In this document: piece by piece, positions 23,067-31,843 of the stretch | Numbering within the stretch: the stretch's first letter is position 1 | Layout: every line of letters begins with the position of its first letter | NCBI GenBank assembly: GCA_963668435.2 | Contig: CAXXSC010000008.1 | Location: 1 to 64,000, forward strand | Origin: G963668435 sp963668435 | Lineage (GTDB): Bacteria > Latescibacterota > Latescibacteria > Latescibacterales > Latescibacteraceae | Direction: 5' to 3' | Length of the DNA stretch: 64,000 bases | Position numbers and translations under genes: made by a program | The notes under the pieces: generated by a model | The model's database searches: none | Told to the model about the DNA's origin: nothing | The model's input: only the letters and a program-made list of their open reading frames with translations

Positions 23067-25526
23067 ATGAATAAAAACAGCCCCAAAAACACGAACCATG
23101 AACCGGCAAGCTCAAAACTGCTCCTCACCCAGGCGTTAAAACTCATTAACGCACCTCTGGTGGTTGAAGAGCGTCTTGAGCTTCTTGCAAAAATCATTGC
23201 CGAATATATGGGCGTTGACGATGTGACGATATTCCTTAAAGACGAGGATTCGGACACGATTGTCTTGCGAGCCTCTGTCGGTCTTGACAGTTCCGCTGTC
23301 GGAAAACTTCGCATCCCTATTGGCAAAGGCTTGACAGGTAAAGTTGCCGAAACCGGAAAATATGACACGACACGTAATATTCTCGAAGATCCCCGTAGTG
23401 TATATTCGATGCTTTCCGAAGATGAAAAATATCCCTCGATGTTGTCATTTCCTATTAAATCCGGTGAGCAACTTGTCGGGGTTGTAAATATTCGTACACG
23501 GGAAGAACGTGATTTCACCGAAAAGGAAGCTGCTGAACTTAACAATTTTACGGCGACAATCGCAGGTTCAATCCAGAATGCCCAGGTACATGAACGGCTT
23601 GAGTACAAAGCTCACCTTCTGGAATTATCCACGAAAATCGCTAATTCAGTATCTTCTTCTCTTGATCTGGATGTCATTCTTGAAGAGGTAGCCTGGGAGA
23701 TAGGAAACGGTTTCAATATCAAGGGTGTTGTCATTCACCTGATGGATGAGGACGGCACAATCACAAAAACGAGTTCCTATGGACTGAAATCAAGTTTTCT
23801 CAAAAATTATCCAGTGGATATTGCCCAGAGCTGTCTTGTTTCCGGCGAGCCGAAACTTCGCAAGATCGATATGGAAGAATCCATCGGCGGTTTTTCGATG
23901 AAAGATAACTGGAATATATGTCTGCCACTTATGAGCCGGGAAAAATCGCTCGGTGTCATAAGTCTTTTCGGAATAGATGATGATAACAGTTCAAAAGGTG
24001 ATCTTTTCCTTTCAACCGGCGTCGATGTTCTTCTCCATATTGCCGGTCTGGCCGCTCTTGCAATTGAAAACGCCATGATCCATTCTAAACTGCGTATTTT
24101 CGCTGACGAAGAAAAAGAGCAGCTCGATCTAATCGAGACAATGTATTCGCGCATATCAGCTGTTTTTGACTCGATTTCGGATGGGGTCATTGCCGTTAAC
24201 GGCGAAGGTTTCCTGCAGGATTTCAACAGTGTAGCAAAAGCAATGCTTGGATTGACTCCCGCTGATAAAGGTGCAAAAAATATTGATGCTATCGGCTCAT
24301 ACAAACCATCACTCTCTTCGATGATAGCGGAAGGCAAAGAGTTCAACAATCGAGTTGTAACCTTTACTACAAGCGGCGACAAAATAGCCGCCATGGCGAC
24401 ACTCAAGACTTTTTCGGATACATCAGGCGAACAGAAAGGAAGTGTTATTTCCTTCCGCCCGATGGAAGAAACCGTCAAGATGCTGACAAGGTTCAGCTCG
24501 CAAAGCCCACGTTATACTTTCGATGACATTATCGGTCACGATACGACACTTACCGAAACGATCAAACTTGCAAAGCTCGCCGCGCAGAGCAATTCCAGCA
24601 TTTTGATCACTGGTGAAAGCGGCACCGGCAAAGAGCTTTTCAGCCAGGCAATTCACAATGCATCACCTGTTGCGGATGGTCCGTTTATTGCTCTTAACTG
24701 TGCAGCAATCCCCAAAGATCTCATTGAAAGCGAGCTTTTTGGCTATGAGGAAGGCGCCTTTACCGGAGCACGCAAGGGTGGGTACATCGGCAAATTCGAA
24801 CAGGCAACCGGCGGAACACTTTTCCTCGATGAAATAGGCGATATGCCTCTCGATCTTCAAGTCAAACTGCTTCGTGTCCTTCAGGAAAAAGTTGTACAGA
24901 GAGTCGGCTCTGAACGTATAATTCCCATTTCCGCACGTGTCACTGCAGCCACAAACCGCGACTTGAAAAAAGCCATTCAGGAAGGAACATTTCGCGAGGA
25001 ACTTTTCTGGCGCCTAAATGTAATCACTGTTGAGATACCGCCGTTGCGAGAACGACGTGACGACATCCCCGAATTGTTACGATTCTTTATCAAACGTTTT
25101 TCTGAAAGCACCGGCAAGGATATTTCCGATATTGAACAGGAAAGTCTGAAGCGGCTTATGGATTATTCCTGGCGCGGAAATATCAGAGAACTCGAAAACG
25201 CGATCGAACATGCAGTCTTGATCTCTCAGAGCAAATTGATATCATGGAATGACCTGCCAGCCACACTTCGCGAACGGTTCGAGGATGAACAAAAAGAAGT
25301 TGAGGGCTCACGTCATGAGAGCATCGAAAAAGCGTGGAAAGATCGCTCAGAATCCTCTATCAGGCTTTATAAAGAGGCAATCCAGCTGACTGGCGGCGAT
25401 GTCGACAAGGCAGCCGACAACCTCGGCATGAGCAGAGCCACTCTCTACCGTCGGCTCAAGAAATACAATCTCACCGGCTTTTTATCTCAACTTAGACACA
25501 ATATCATTCCTGAGACACAAGAGTAA
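23067..25526 (+). CDS. Sigma-54-dependent transcriptional activator (GAF-GAF-PAS-AAA+-Fis HTH)
   Basis: The 819-residue protein has a first GAF domain (~residues 20-175), a second GAF-like domain (~190-345), a PAS-like segment (~365-470; FDSISDGVIAVNGEGFLQDF), an AAA+ sigma-54 interaction domain (~490-725) and a C-terminal Fis-type helix-turn-helix (GDVDKAADNLGMSRATLYRRL). In the AAA+ domain the Walker A GESGTGKE, the sigma-54 contact loop GAFTGA, Walker B FLDEIGDMP and arginine-finger region are all intact, so it should be an active activator. No receiver domain is present; small-molecule or redox signals to the GAF/PAS domains are likely. The ATG is preceded by AAAAGGG. A -24/-12 promoter about 180 bp downstream of its stop is a natural candidate target. 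Confidence 0.93.
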   Translation: MNKNSPKNTNHEPASSKLLLTQALKLINAPLVVEERLELLAKIIAEYMGVDDVTIFLKDEDSDTIVLRASVGLDSSAVGKLRIPIGKGLTGKVAETGKYDTTRNILEDPRSVYSMLSEDEKYPSMLSFPIKSGEQLVGVVNIRTREERDFTEKEAAELNNFTATIAGSIQNAQVHERLEYKAHLLELSTKIANSVSSSLDLDVILEEVAWEIGNGFNIKGVVIHLMDEDGTITKTSSYGLKSSFLKNYPVDIAQSCLVSGEPKLRKIDMEESIGGFSMKDNWNICLPLMSREKSLGVISLFGIDDDNSSKGDLFLSTGVDVLLHIAGLAALAIENAMIHSKLRIFADEEKEQLDLIETMYSRISAVFDSISDGVIAVNGEGFLQDFNSVAKAMLGLTPADKGAKNIDAIGSYKPSLSSMIAEGKEFNNRVVTFTTSGDKIAAMATLKTFSDTSGEQKGSVISFRPMEETVKMLTRFSSQSPRYTFDDIIGHDTTLTETIKLAKLAAQSNSSILITGESGTGKELFSQAIHNASPVADGPFIALNCAAIPKDLIESELFGYEEGAFTGARKGGYIGKFEQATGGTLFLDEIGDMPLDLQVKLLRVLQEKVVQRVGSERIIPISARVTAATNRDLKKAIQEGTFREELFWRLNVITVEIPPLRERRDDIPELLRFFIKRFSESTGKDISDIEQESLKRLMDYSWRGNIRELENAIEHAVLISQSKLISWNDLPATLRERFEDEQKEVEGSRHESIEKAWKDRSESSIRLYKEAIQLTGGDVDKAADNLGMSRATLYRRLKKYNLTGFLSQLRHNIIPETQE

Positions 25527-25591
25527 CCCATTATATATTCTTGCCTTACACTACCATAAAGCAAAATTGCCGCAAAACGCCATATCACATC

Positions 25592-25603
25592 TGAGAATTC
25601 TCA
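25592..25603. promoter_or_regulatory. Perfect 12-bp palindrome, possible activator-binding site
   Basis: TGAGAATTCTCA is a perfect palindrome about 115 bp upstream of the -24 element at 25707. Fis-type sigma-54 activators usually bind palindromes at 80-200 bp from the promoter, so position and symmetry fit. A second looser repeat, CAAGAT...ATCTTG, lies between it and the promoter. Confidence 0.4.
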
Positions 25604-25706
25604 CGGCTAATGTGAGACGCAAAACCAACTGACATCAAGATCACAACTGATCTATCTTGTTGTAATTATTTGTGTTACTTATATTGCATGATATTGCTTG
25701 TGTTTT

Positions 25707-25722
25707 TGGCACAGGAATTGCT
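25707..25722 (+). promoter_or_regulatory. Sigma-54 (-24/-12) promoter
   Basis: TGGCACAGGAATTGCT matches the sigma-54 consensus TGGCAC-N5-TTGCT with the diagnostic GG (25708-25709) and GC (25720-25721) exactly ten bases apart. It lies between the activator gene and a terminator, with no plus-strand gene of normal size after it. Expected transcript start is about 25732. Confidence 0.75.
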
Positions 25723-25731
25723 TTTATAAAG

Positions 25732-25871
25732 AGCGAAAATGATGATGCCATCCCGATACGGGGATAATACTATAAAATTGATCCCATCGTATATCGGGAC
25801 GGCATCGATGAAATCTCCCCACTTTTTACATAGATTGAAAAGCCTCCTGATTTAATTTGGAGGCTTTTTTT
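25732..25871 (+). ncRNA. Candidate sigma-54-dependent small RNA (~140 nt)
   Basis: Between the -24/-12 promoter and a strong terminator lies about 140 bases with two stem-loops. The first is long and imperfect. GATGCC (25744-25749) pairs with GGCATC (25801-25806), TCCCGATA (25751-25758) with TATCGGGA (25792-25799), and GGGAT (25761-25765) with ATCCC (25781-25785). An unpaired linker contains TCTCCCC (25814-25820), a motif complementary to ribosome-binding sites. The second stem is the terminator. This is the usual architecture of trans-acting small RNAs. A 38-codon frame (25739-25855) overlaps but runs into the terminator and lacks a good ribosome site. No known RNA family was recognised. Confidence 0.6.
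25839..25871 (+). terminator. Bidirectional terminator of the small RNA and the BASS transporter gene
   Basis: AAAGCCTCC pairs with GGAGGCTTT around an 11-base loop. Seven T follow on the plus strand and four on the minus strand. It overlaps the stop codon of the convergent transporter gene (25870-25872). Confidence 0.85.
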
Positions 25872-26916
25872 ATTTGTCAACAGGATGATTTGCCCACCAT
25901 GAGGCAAGAAGAGCGCCGGTTATGTTGTGCCATGATGAATAGACAACACCGGGTATGGAGGCCAGTTCACTTTTAAGAACACTCAAGGCAAGTCCGGCAG
26001 CCATTCCGCTGTTTTGGAGTCCCACCTCAATCGCAATCGTCCGGCACTCCCTCTCCCCGAGACGCATAAGCCTTGCACCCCAGTAGCCGAGAAGCAAGCC
26101 GAGAAGATTATGCACGATAACCGAGACGAGTACAGACAGCACTATTGTGCCTATAAGAAGTTTTGATCGGGCATTAGCGGCCATTATGGCACATGCGAAA
26201 GCTATAACAAACATCGATAGTTTCGGCAGGATCGCAAAGATAACATTCTTGATTGAGAGAAAAACGGCGTGGGTTTTACCAAGACGGTCAAGAAGGGAGT
26301 GGACTATAATTCCGGAGCCAATTGGAATGATGACCATTTTAACTATGGACAGCATCATTTTCCAGAATTCGATCGGAACATAGGCACCGGCTAGCCATTT
26401 AGTCATCAAAGGTGTCATGAATGGCGCAATCAAGGTTGATACGGCTGTCATGGTAACAGAAAGCGCAACATTCCCCTGTGCCAAATAAGCAATAACATTT
26501 GAGGCAACACCACCCGGGCTTGCCCCGGTTATTACTATGCCCGCCGCGACCTCAGAATTGCTGGTGAACACCATAGCTACAGCTTTACCAACAAACGGCA
26601 TTACGAGAAACTGAAGAACGACTCCGACAGCCACGGCCTGAGGCATGAAAATCACGCGCTTAAAATCGGATATGCTCAATGTTGTGCCCATGCAGAACAT
26701 AATGAACATGATACAGGGAATAACCAAAGTGCGAAGATCAAGTGATCCCCAATTAAGAAATAATGAGGTGAAAAACATTGCAGCAGCAATAAAAGCAACC
26801 ATCCAAAGACTGAAAGCAGTTGCCGAAAGAACAGGATGATTTCTGACTAGGAACGCAAGTGAAATCGGCAGTACAAGAGCAAACACACCTGTCACAGCAA
26901 CGGAGCCGCATAGCAC
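25870..26916 (-). CDS. Bile acid:sodium symporter (BASS/SBF) family transporter
   Basis: A multi-spanning membrane protein of about 348 residues with the family landmarks IMFCMGTTLSISDFKRV, ITGASPGGVASNVIAYLAQGN (the conserved GAxPGG...SN motif) and a C-terminal IAIEVGLQNSGMAAGLA segment. BASS proteins import organic acids such as bile acids, pantoate or keto-acids with sodium; the substrate is unknown. The start used is a GTG at 26914-26916. The reading frame stays open for about 28 further codons upstream with a hydrophobic stretch (ITILLPAALALISIPALII) that looks like a first membrane helix, so the true start may lie upstream at a non-ATG codon. It converges with the small RNA candidate. 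Confidence 0.87.
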   Translation of the reverse strand: MLCGSVAVTGVFALVLPISLAFLVRNHPVLSATAFSLWMVAFIAAAMFFTSLFLNWGSLDLRTLVIPCIMFIMFCMGTTLSISDFKRVIFMPQAVAVGVVLQFLVMPFVGKAVAMVFTSNSEVAAGIVITGASPGGVASNVIAYLAQGNVALSVTMTAVSTLIAPFMTPLMTKWLAGAYVPIEFWKMMLSIVKMVIIPIGSGIIVHSLLDRLGKTHAVFLSIKNVIFAILPKLSMFVIAFACAIMAANARSKLLIGTIVLSVLVSVIVHNLLGLLLGYWGARLMRLGERECRTIAIEVGLQNSGMAAGLALSVLKSELASIPGVVYSSWHNITGALLASWWANHPVDK

Positions 26917-27040
26917 AGAAATAATCAGAGCAGGAATGGAAATAAGAGCCAGTGCGGCGGGAAGTAAAATAGTTATCTTTTTACGTTCGATGACCGTATC
27001 TCTTTTCTTCTATTGTGTTTTGTATTTTTTTGTTTTCCTG

Positions 27041-29200
27041 CTATTTTGCGAGCCAGCTGAGTAGTGTAGCAGTTAGATCCCCTGAATCCTGATGCGACAC
27101 AACACTAACATGAGAACCGAGACTTGTGTGCGCATCTCGTGTCTGTACAATAATATCCCTGGAACTAATTTCAGTACCAGTGCCGTCCTGTGGGCCGATA
27201 ATTAGAATATCCCGCCCCGCATGTGCCTGAACAAGGTCGGGAAGATCGTATGCTGTTAGCGCGGAAGGAACAATGGTGTAGGCTATATTCTGATCGTAAA
27301 ACCTGTTTTCTGCGATTGATGACCATGAAAGCGGTGAATCGACAAGGATTGTCCGGCTAATCGCAGTATCGAAAACGGCTGCATGCAGAAGGGACGGACC
27401 GCATATCCCCATGGAAATGGCTGTTATTGAATTGGCATCCACATCTTTTCGTGCAGCAAGGCAGGAAACAGTTTTCGAAATGGCAGATGCAAGTATTCCT
27501 GTTGTGCTCCTTCCGATCAACTGGGCACCGAATACAATATTGAAACTGACACCGTTGATGATCGAATCATTGCCTTGTGTATTTGCTGTCATTTCCCCAA
27601 ATCCCGGCAAATCACAGGCAAGAACGATATAGCCTTCACGAACAAGACTTTCATGAATTCCGCCCTCGAGGCTGTCAGCATTCTTCCCAGCTTGGGATAC
27701 TGACAGTATTGCCGGATGCTTACCTCCACTATCAGGACGGAACAAAAGTGCCGGAACAGGAAGTTGTCCTTTCGAATCGATTATGATCTTTTCAATTGTA
27801 TAGCCGTCACGCTTGATACGACCTGTCGTGATAGTTTCAGAGAGTTCCGTTTCCTGACGATATCCGGATAATGTTCTGGCGTCTTTCAGAATCGAATTAC
27901 TTCTCATCTGGCTGAATTCACCGGCACGTAGACGTTCAAGTGAATCGATATACGGTTTGCTGTCGGCCGCAATCAGATCATGAATATTTTTTGAACCGGA
28001 AGTTAAAACCTGCCCTGTCTTTGTAACCGTCAGTTTTTCGGTATCTATCACGGGAATCTCACGTTCAGAGCTATCTCCCCTGACACCAAAGGTCTTCATG
28101 AAAAAGGCATATACACGTTCTCTGTTGGGCTTAGTCGATTGATGCGGCGCTTCGTCTTCGATCATATTAATAGCATCAATGCCACCAAGTGACTCGAATG
28201 CTGGACGAACCTGTTCGACAGTCTCACGTGCGCCCTGAAGGCTGAAAATGTCATTAGCAGTAGTGACTACAAGTGTCGGCTTGGGTGCTCTTGCGATAAG
28301 GAAATCACCGTGATCAAGCGATGTAGCAATCTGTGAGAGAAGGTTCTGTTCCGCATCCTGCGGCCCAATGGTCTGGAAAAGCCGTCTGAAACTGGTGATG
28401 TAGCATTCAGGAGCAGCCGCCATTATGCGCTCGTCCATGGCGCCAAGATATGTTGACATAGTGCCGCCGCCTGAACGGCCGTGAACGCCTATACGGGAAG
28501 TATCGATATCATCTCGGGTGTGAAGGTAATCAATAGCGCAGATGCCATCCCATAGCCTGGCCATGGCCATGGTCCTGCCGGTAAGCAGGTATTGCAGTCC
28601 GGCATAGGAGTGTTCGCGGGTCGGTCCTCCGACAACTGATTTTTTCTGCTCGGGATCGTAATACTGTAGACGTTCGCCCTGCCCCATCGGATCGACAGCG
28701 AGAACTGCCATACCTTTATGGGCAAGGTTCATTATTACGTTCTGATATCCTTCCAAACGATATCCATTTGCCGAGTGTCCGCAAACATACACGACAACGG
28801 GGAGTTTTCCTGATTTATTGGATGGCCGAAACAGTGCCGACGTGACATAGAATCCGGGACGTGACTCGAACAGAATGTTTTCAACCGTCAGGCCTTCATG
28901 CTCGAAAGTGTTGACGATTCGAGCGTTAAGGGGCGTTTTTTCCGGCATGGGACCAAAGGCATCGGCAAGTTTTCTACGGACATTATTACGGTACAGCTCC
29001 CATGTTGCCCGGGTGCGCATGAGAGAAAGCCTGTCCTCACGAGAATCGAGCATTCCATACGCCTCTTCGGCAATACTCTTATACAAAGCATTCTCAATGT
29101 CAGAATACATACGCCAGTTGGTCATAACATTCAAATCGTCCTGCGCAAAAACCATAGCAGGAAGAATCATCAGTACAAGAAGGACCAGAGTCCTTTTCAT
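27041..29200 (-). CDS. Secreted acetylxylan-esterase-like protein with two alpha/beta hydrolase domains
   Basis: The 719-residue protein begins with a signal peptide (RTLVLLVLMILPAMVFA-Q). The first hydrolase domain (~residues 90-370) shows VVVYVCGHSANGY, the nucleophile elbow GVHGRSGGGTMS, the acid region VVTTANDIFSLQG and a likely catalytic His in EDEAPHQS. It resembles acetylxylan and related polysaccharide esterases. A second hydrolase-like domain (~450-719) has ALLFRPDSGGKHPAILSV and AISMGICG at the nucleophile position, where the first glycine of GxSxG is replaced, so it may be weaker or non-catalytic. It probably deacetylates plant or algal polysaccharide outside the cytoplasmic membrane. 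It precedes no obvious operon partner. Confidence 0.82.
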   Translation of the reverse strand: MKRTLVLLVLMILPAMVFAQDDLNVMTNWRMYSDIENALYKSIAEEAYGMLDSREDRLSLMRTRATWELYRNNVRRKLADAFGPMPEKTPLNARIVNTFEHEGLTVENILFESRPGFYVTSALFRPSNKSGKLPVVVYVCGHSANGYRLEGYQNVIMNLAHKGMAVLAVDPMGQGERLQYYDPEQKKSVVGGPTREHSYAGLQYLLTGRTMAMARLWDGICAIDYLHTRDDIDTSRIGVHGRSGGGTMSTYLGAMDERIMAAAPECYITSFRRLFQTIGPQDAEQNLLSQIATSLDHGDFLIARAPKPTLVVTTANDIFSLQGARETVEQVRPAFESLGGIDAINMIEDEAPHQSTKPNRERVYAFFMKTFGVRGDSSEREIPVIDTEKLTVTKTGQVLTSGSKNIHDLIAADSKPYIDSLERLRAGEFSQMRSNSILKDARTLSGYRQETELSETITTGRIKRDGYTIEKIIIDSKGQLPVPALLFRPDSGGKHPAILSVSQAGKNADSLEGGIHESLVREGYIVLACDLPGFGEMTANTQGNDSIINGVSFNIVFGAQLIGRSTTGILASAISKTVSCLAARKDVDANSITAISMGICGPSLLHAAVFDTAISRTILVDSPLSWSSIAENRFYDQNIAYTIVPSALTAYDLPDLVQAHAGRDILIIGPQDGTGTEISSRDIIVQTRDAHTSLGSHVSVVSHQDSGDLTATLLSWLAK

Positions 29201-29254
29201 GAAAGCCTCCCGTAAAAATCCATAAAATGTTCGGCGTTGATATGTGCCACCAGG

Positions 29255-31687
29255 TCAATTCGCCACAATATTCACCAGTTTTTTCGGTACATAAATTGTC
29301 TTGCGAACTGTTTTTTCTTCTATGAAACGTTTGACATTTTCATGAGAGAGAGCCATTTCGATGGCATCTTCCTTGCTGATCGAGGTCGATGCCTCCATTG
29401 TGGCGCGAACCTTGCCATTCACCTGAGCAACCAGCTCGAAACTGTCGAAAACAATCTTCGACTCATCGAATTCTGGCCAGCCGGCAACAAAAACACCATC
29501 ATCATGTCCGAGCATTTCCCACAGTTCCTCGGAAAGATGCGGAGCGAATGGCGCGATCATGCGGACGAGAACCTCAACTGCGCCCTTGTGAACAACTTCG
29601 CAGCGGCCAAGCTCATTCAGATATTCCATCATAAAAGCGATTGCTGTATTGTATTCGAGATTTTCAATATGAGAGCCGACATCACGGATTGTCTTATGCA
29701 TGACAGCGGTGAATTTCTTGTCATCAGGCATTCCAGGTGCAAGATCATCCGGGGAATTTACAAGACGGTATATTCTGTCAAAGAATCGCCTGACACCCAT
29801 AATGCCCTTGTCCTGAAAATCGCCGCCAAGTGTGTATGGGCCAAGGAACATGAGGTAGGTTCTGAAGCAGTCTGCGCCATATGTCTCGATGAACTGGTCA
29901 GGATTGACAACATTCCCGCGACTCTTCGACATCTTGTTACCATCTTTAATGATAAGGCCGTGCGCACGGAATTTTTTGAATGGCTCCTCGAAATCGATAT
30001 GCCCCATATCCTTGAGAGCCATTGTTACAAAACGAGTGTAGAGAAGATGCAGCACAGCATGTTCGTTGCCGCCGATATACATGTCAACCGGAAGCCATTT
30101 TTTCGTGCGGTTCTTGTCAAACGGCTTATCATCAAATTCAGAGGAAGGATAGCGGAAGAAATACCATGCCGAATCAAGGAAATTATCCATCACATCGGTC
30201 TCACGACGTGCCTCGCCGCCACATTTCGGACAGACGCATTTTACAAACTCTTCGTTCCTTGTCAGCGGTGACTGCCCACTGCCATCCGGTTCGAAATTCT
30301 TCATTTCGGGAAGCTCGACAGGCAGGTCACTTTCAGGTACAGCCTGCGGACCGCATTTCTCGCAATGGATTACAGGTATAGGCGGCCCCCAATAACGCTG
30401 ACGTGATATACACCAGTCACGCAGACGGAAATTGACAGCCTTCTCCCCCAGCCCGCGCTCATCGAACCAATCTGCAACTTTGTCTTTTGCCTCTTTCGAA
30501 GGGGTGGCATTGAACTGCCCGGAGTTGACAAGCACACCCTCACTGGTATAGGCTGTTTCGAGTTCATGAAGTTCGCCGTCAGGAGAAATGACCTCGACAA
30601 TGGGGAGATCAAATGTCTTTGCAAATTCAAAATCGCGTTCATCATGTGCGGGAACTGCCATAATAGCGCCTGTACCATAACCAATGAGGACATAATCGGC
30701 TACCCAGATGGGGATACGGCGCTCATCAGCAGGATTGATTGCATATGCGCCGGTGAAAACACCAGTCTTTGTCTGTCCCGCATCTATTCTTTCCATCTCG
30801 CTCTTGCCAACAGACTGCTTGATGTAGGCATCGACAGCATCCTTCATCTCGTTTGTTCTGATTTTTTCCACGAGCGGATGTTCGGGAGCAAGCACCATGT
30901 ATGTTGCACCGAAAATTGTATCGGGACGGGTCGTAAAGACTCGGATGGTTTCATCATGTCCGTCAACTGTAAAATCGATCTCGGCGCCGGTGCTTTTACC
31001 GATCCAGTTCATCTGTGCTGTTGTCGTGATATCGGACCAGTCGATTGTTTTCAGGTTTTCATACAGGCGATCGGCATAGTCGGTAATCCTGACAAACCAC
31101 TGCAACATCTTTTTCTGTATCACTTCACTTGTACAGCGTTCGCATTCACCGCTGATAACCTGTTCCGAGGCAAGCACAGTTTTACAGGAAGGGCACCAGT
31201 TAACCGAGGCTTCGGTCTGATAGGCAAGACCGCGCTTGAATAGCTGTGTAAAAATCCATTGTGTCCACTTGTAATATTCTTTGCTCGTGGTGTCAACCTG
31301 ACGGCTCCAATCATACATATTTCCGATCAGTTTCAGCTGACGATCACGGAAATTGGCTATGTTTTTAGGCACCATTTCTGCTGGATGCATACCGCGGGAG
31401 AGCGCAAAGTTCTCAGAATGCATACCGAAAGCGTCAAACCCTATCGGCTCAAAAACATCATAACCTTCCATTTTCTTGAAACGGCCATAAATATCCGAAC
31501 CGGTAAAAGCATACACATTACCAACATGAAGACCTTCCGCAGAAGGATATGGAAACATCATGAGGTTGTAAAACGGACGCTCTGCATTGTCCATATCTAT
31601 TTCATGCGCCCCACGCTCTTCCCAACGTTCACGCCATTTTGCTTCGATCGCACCATGATCGTACTTGAGATCGGAATCCCTGTTCAT
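29255..31687 (-). CDS. leuS: Leucyl-tRNA synthetase LeuS
   Basis: The 810-residue class I synthetase has the HIGH-type motif in FPYPSAEGLHVGN (residues ~48-60) and KMSKS in DGNKMSKSRGNVVNP. It also has a zinc-type CPSC...CERC pair (~165-187) and an editing domain (TRPDTIFGATYMVLAPEHPL). A C-terminal tRNA-binding tail ends VRKTIYVPKKLVN. Length and order are those of bacterial LeuS. GAGGA precedes the ATG. Confidence 0.97.
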   Translation of the reverse strand: MNRDSDLKYDHGAIEAKWRERWEERGAHEIDMDNAERPFYNLMMFPYPSAEGLHVGNVYAFTGSDIYGRFKKMEGYDVFEPIGFDAFGMHSENFALSRGMHPAEMVPKNIANFRDRQLKLIGNMYDWSRQVDTTSKEYYKWTQWIFTQLFKRGLAYQTEASVNWCPSCKTVLASEQVISGECERCTSEVIQKKMLQWFVRITDYADRLYENLKTIDWSDITTTAQMNWIGKSTGAEIDFTVDGHDETIRVFTTRPDTIFGATYMVLAPEHPLVEKIRTNEMKDAVDAYIKQSVGKSEMERIDAGQTKTGVFTGAYAINPADERRIPIWVADYVLIGYGTGAIMAVPAHDERDFEFAKTFDLPIVEVISPDGELHELETAYTSEGVLVNSGQFNATPSKEAKDKVADWFDERGLGEKAVNFRLRDWCISRQRYWGPPIPVIHCEKCGPQAVPESDLPVELPEMKNFEPDGSGQSPLTRNEEFVKCVCPKCGGEARRETDVMDNFLDSAWYFFRYPSSEFDDKPFDKNRTKKWLPVDMYIGGNEHAVLHLLYTRFVTMALKDMGHIDFEEPFKKFRAHGLIIKDGNKMSKSRGNVVNPDQFIETYGADCFRTYLMFLGPYTLGGDFQDKGIMGVRRFFDRIYRLVNSPDDLAPGMPDDKKFTAVMHKTIRDVGSHIENLEYNTAIAFMMEYLNELGRCEVVHKGAVEVLVRMIAPFAPHLSEELWEMLGHDDGVFVAGWPEFDESKIVFDSFELVAQVNGKVRATMEASTSISKEDAIEMALSHENVKRFIEEKTVRKTIYVPKKLVNIVAN

Positions 31688-31779
31688 TAAATCCTCGCTT
31701 TATGTTATGTGAAACCTCATTTCAAATAAAAACAGTCAACTCCGGCGGCTTTAACAGAAAATGCAATATAATGTAATGA

Positions 31780-31810
31780 ATGCCGCCATTCAATGCAAAA
31801 ACGGCGGCAT
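31780..31810 (-). terminator. Hairpin after the 31844-32485 gene, possible terminator
   Basis: ATGCCGCC pairs with GGCGGCAT over eight bases around a 15-base loop. It lies 34 bp beyond the stop of the membrane protein gene on the minus strand. No T-run follows, so termination is uncertain. Confidence 0.4.
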
Positions 31811-31843
31811 CCAGGTATAGGTTTCCTCTATTCAACTTATGAA

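Noticed and set aside
29237..30271. A 344-codon plus-strand frame
   Set aside because: It is fully antisense to the leuS C-terminal region, has no ribosome site and reads as low-quality protein; long antisense frames are common opposite synthetase genes.
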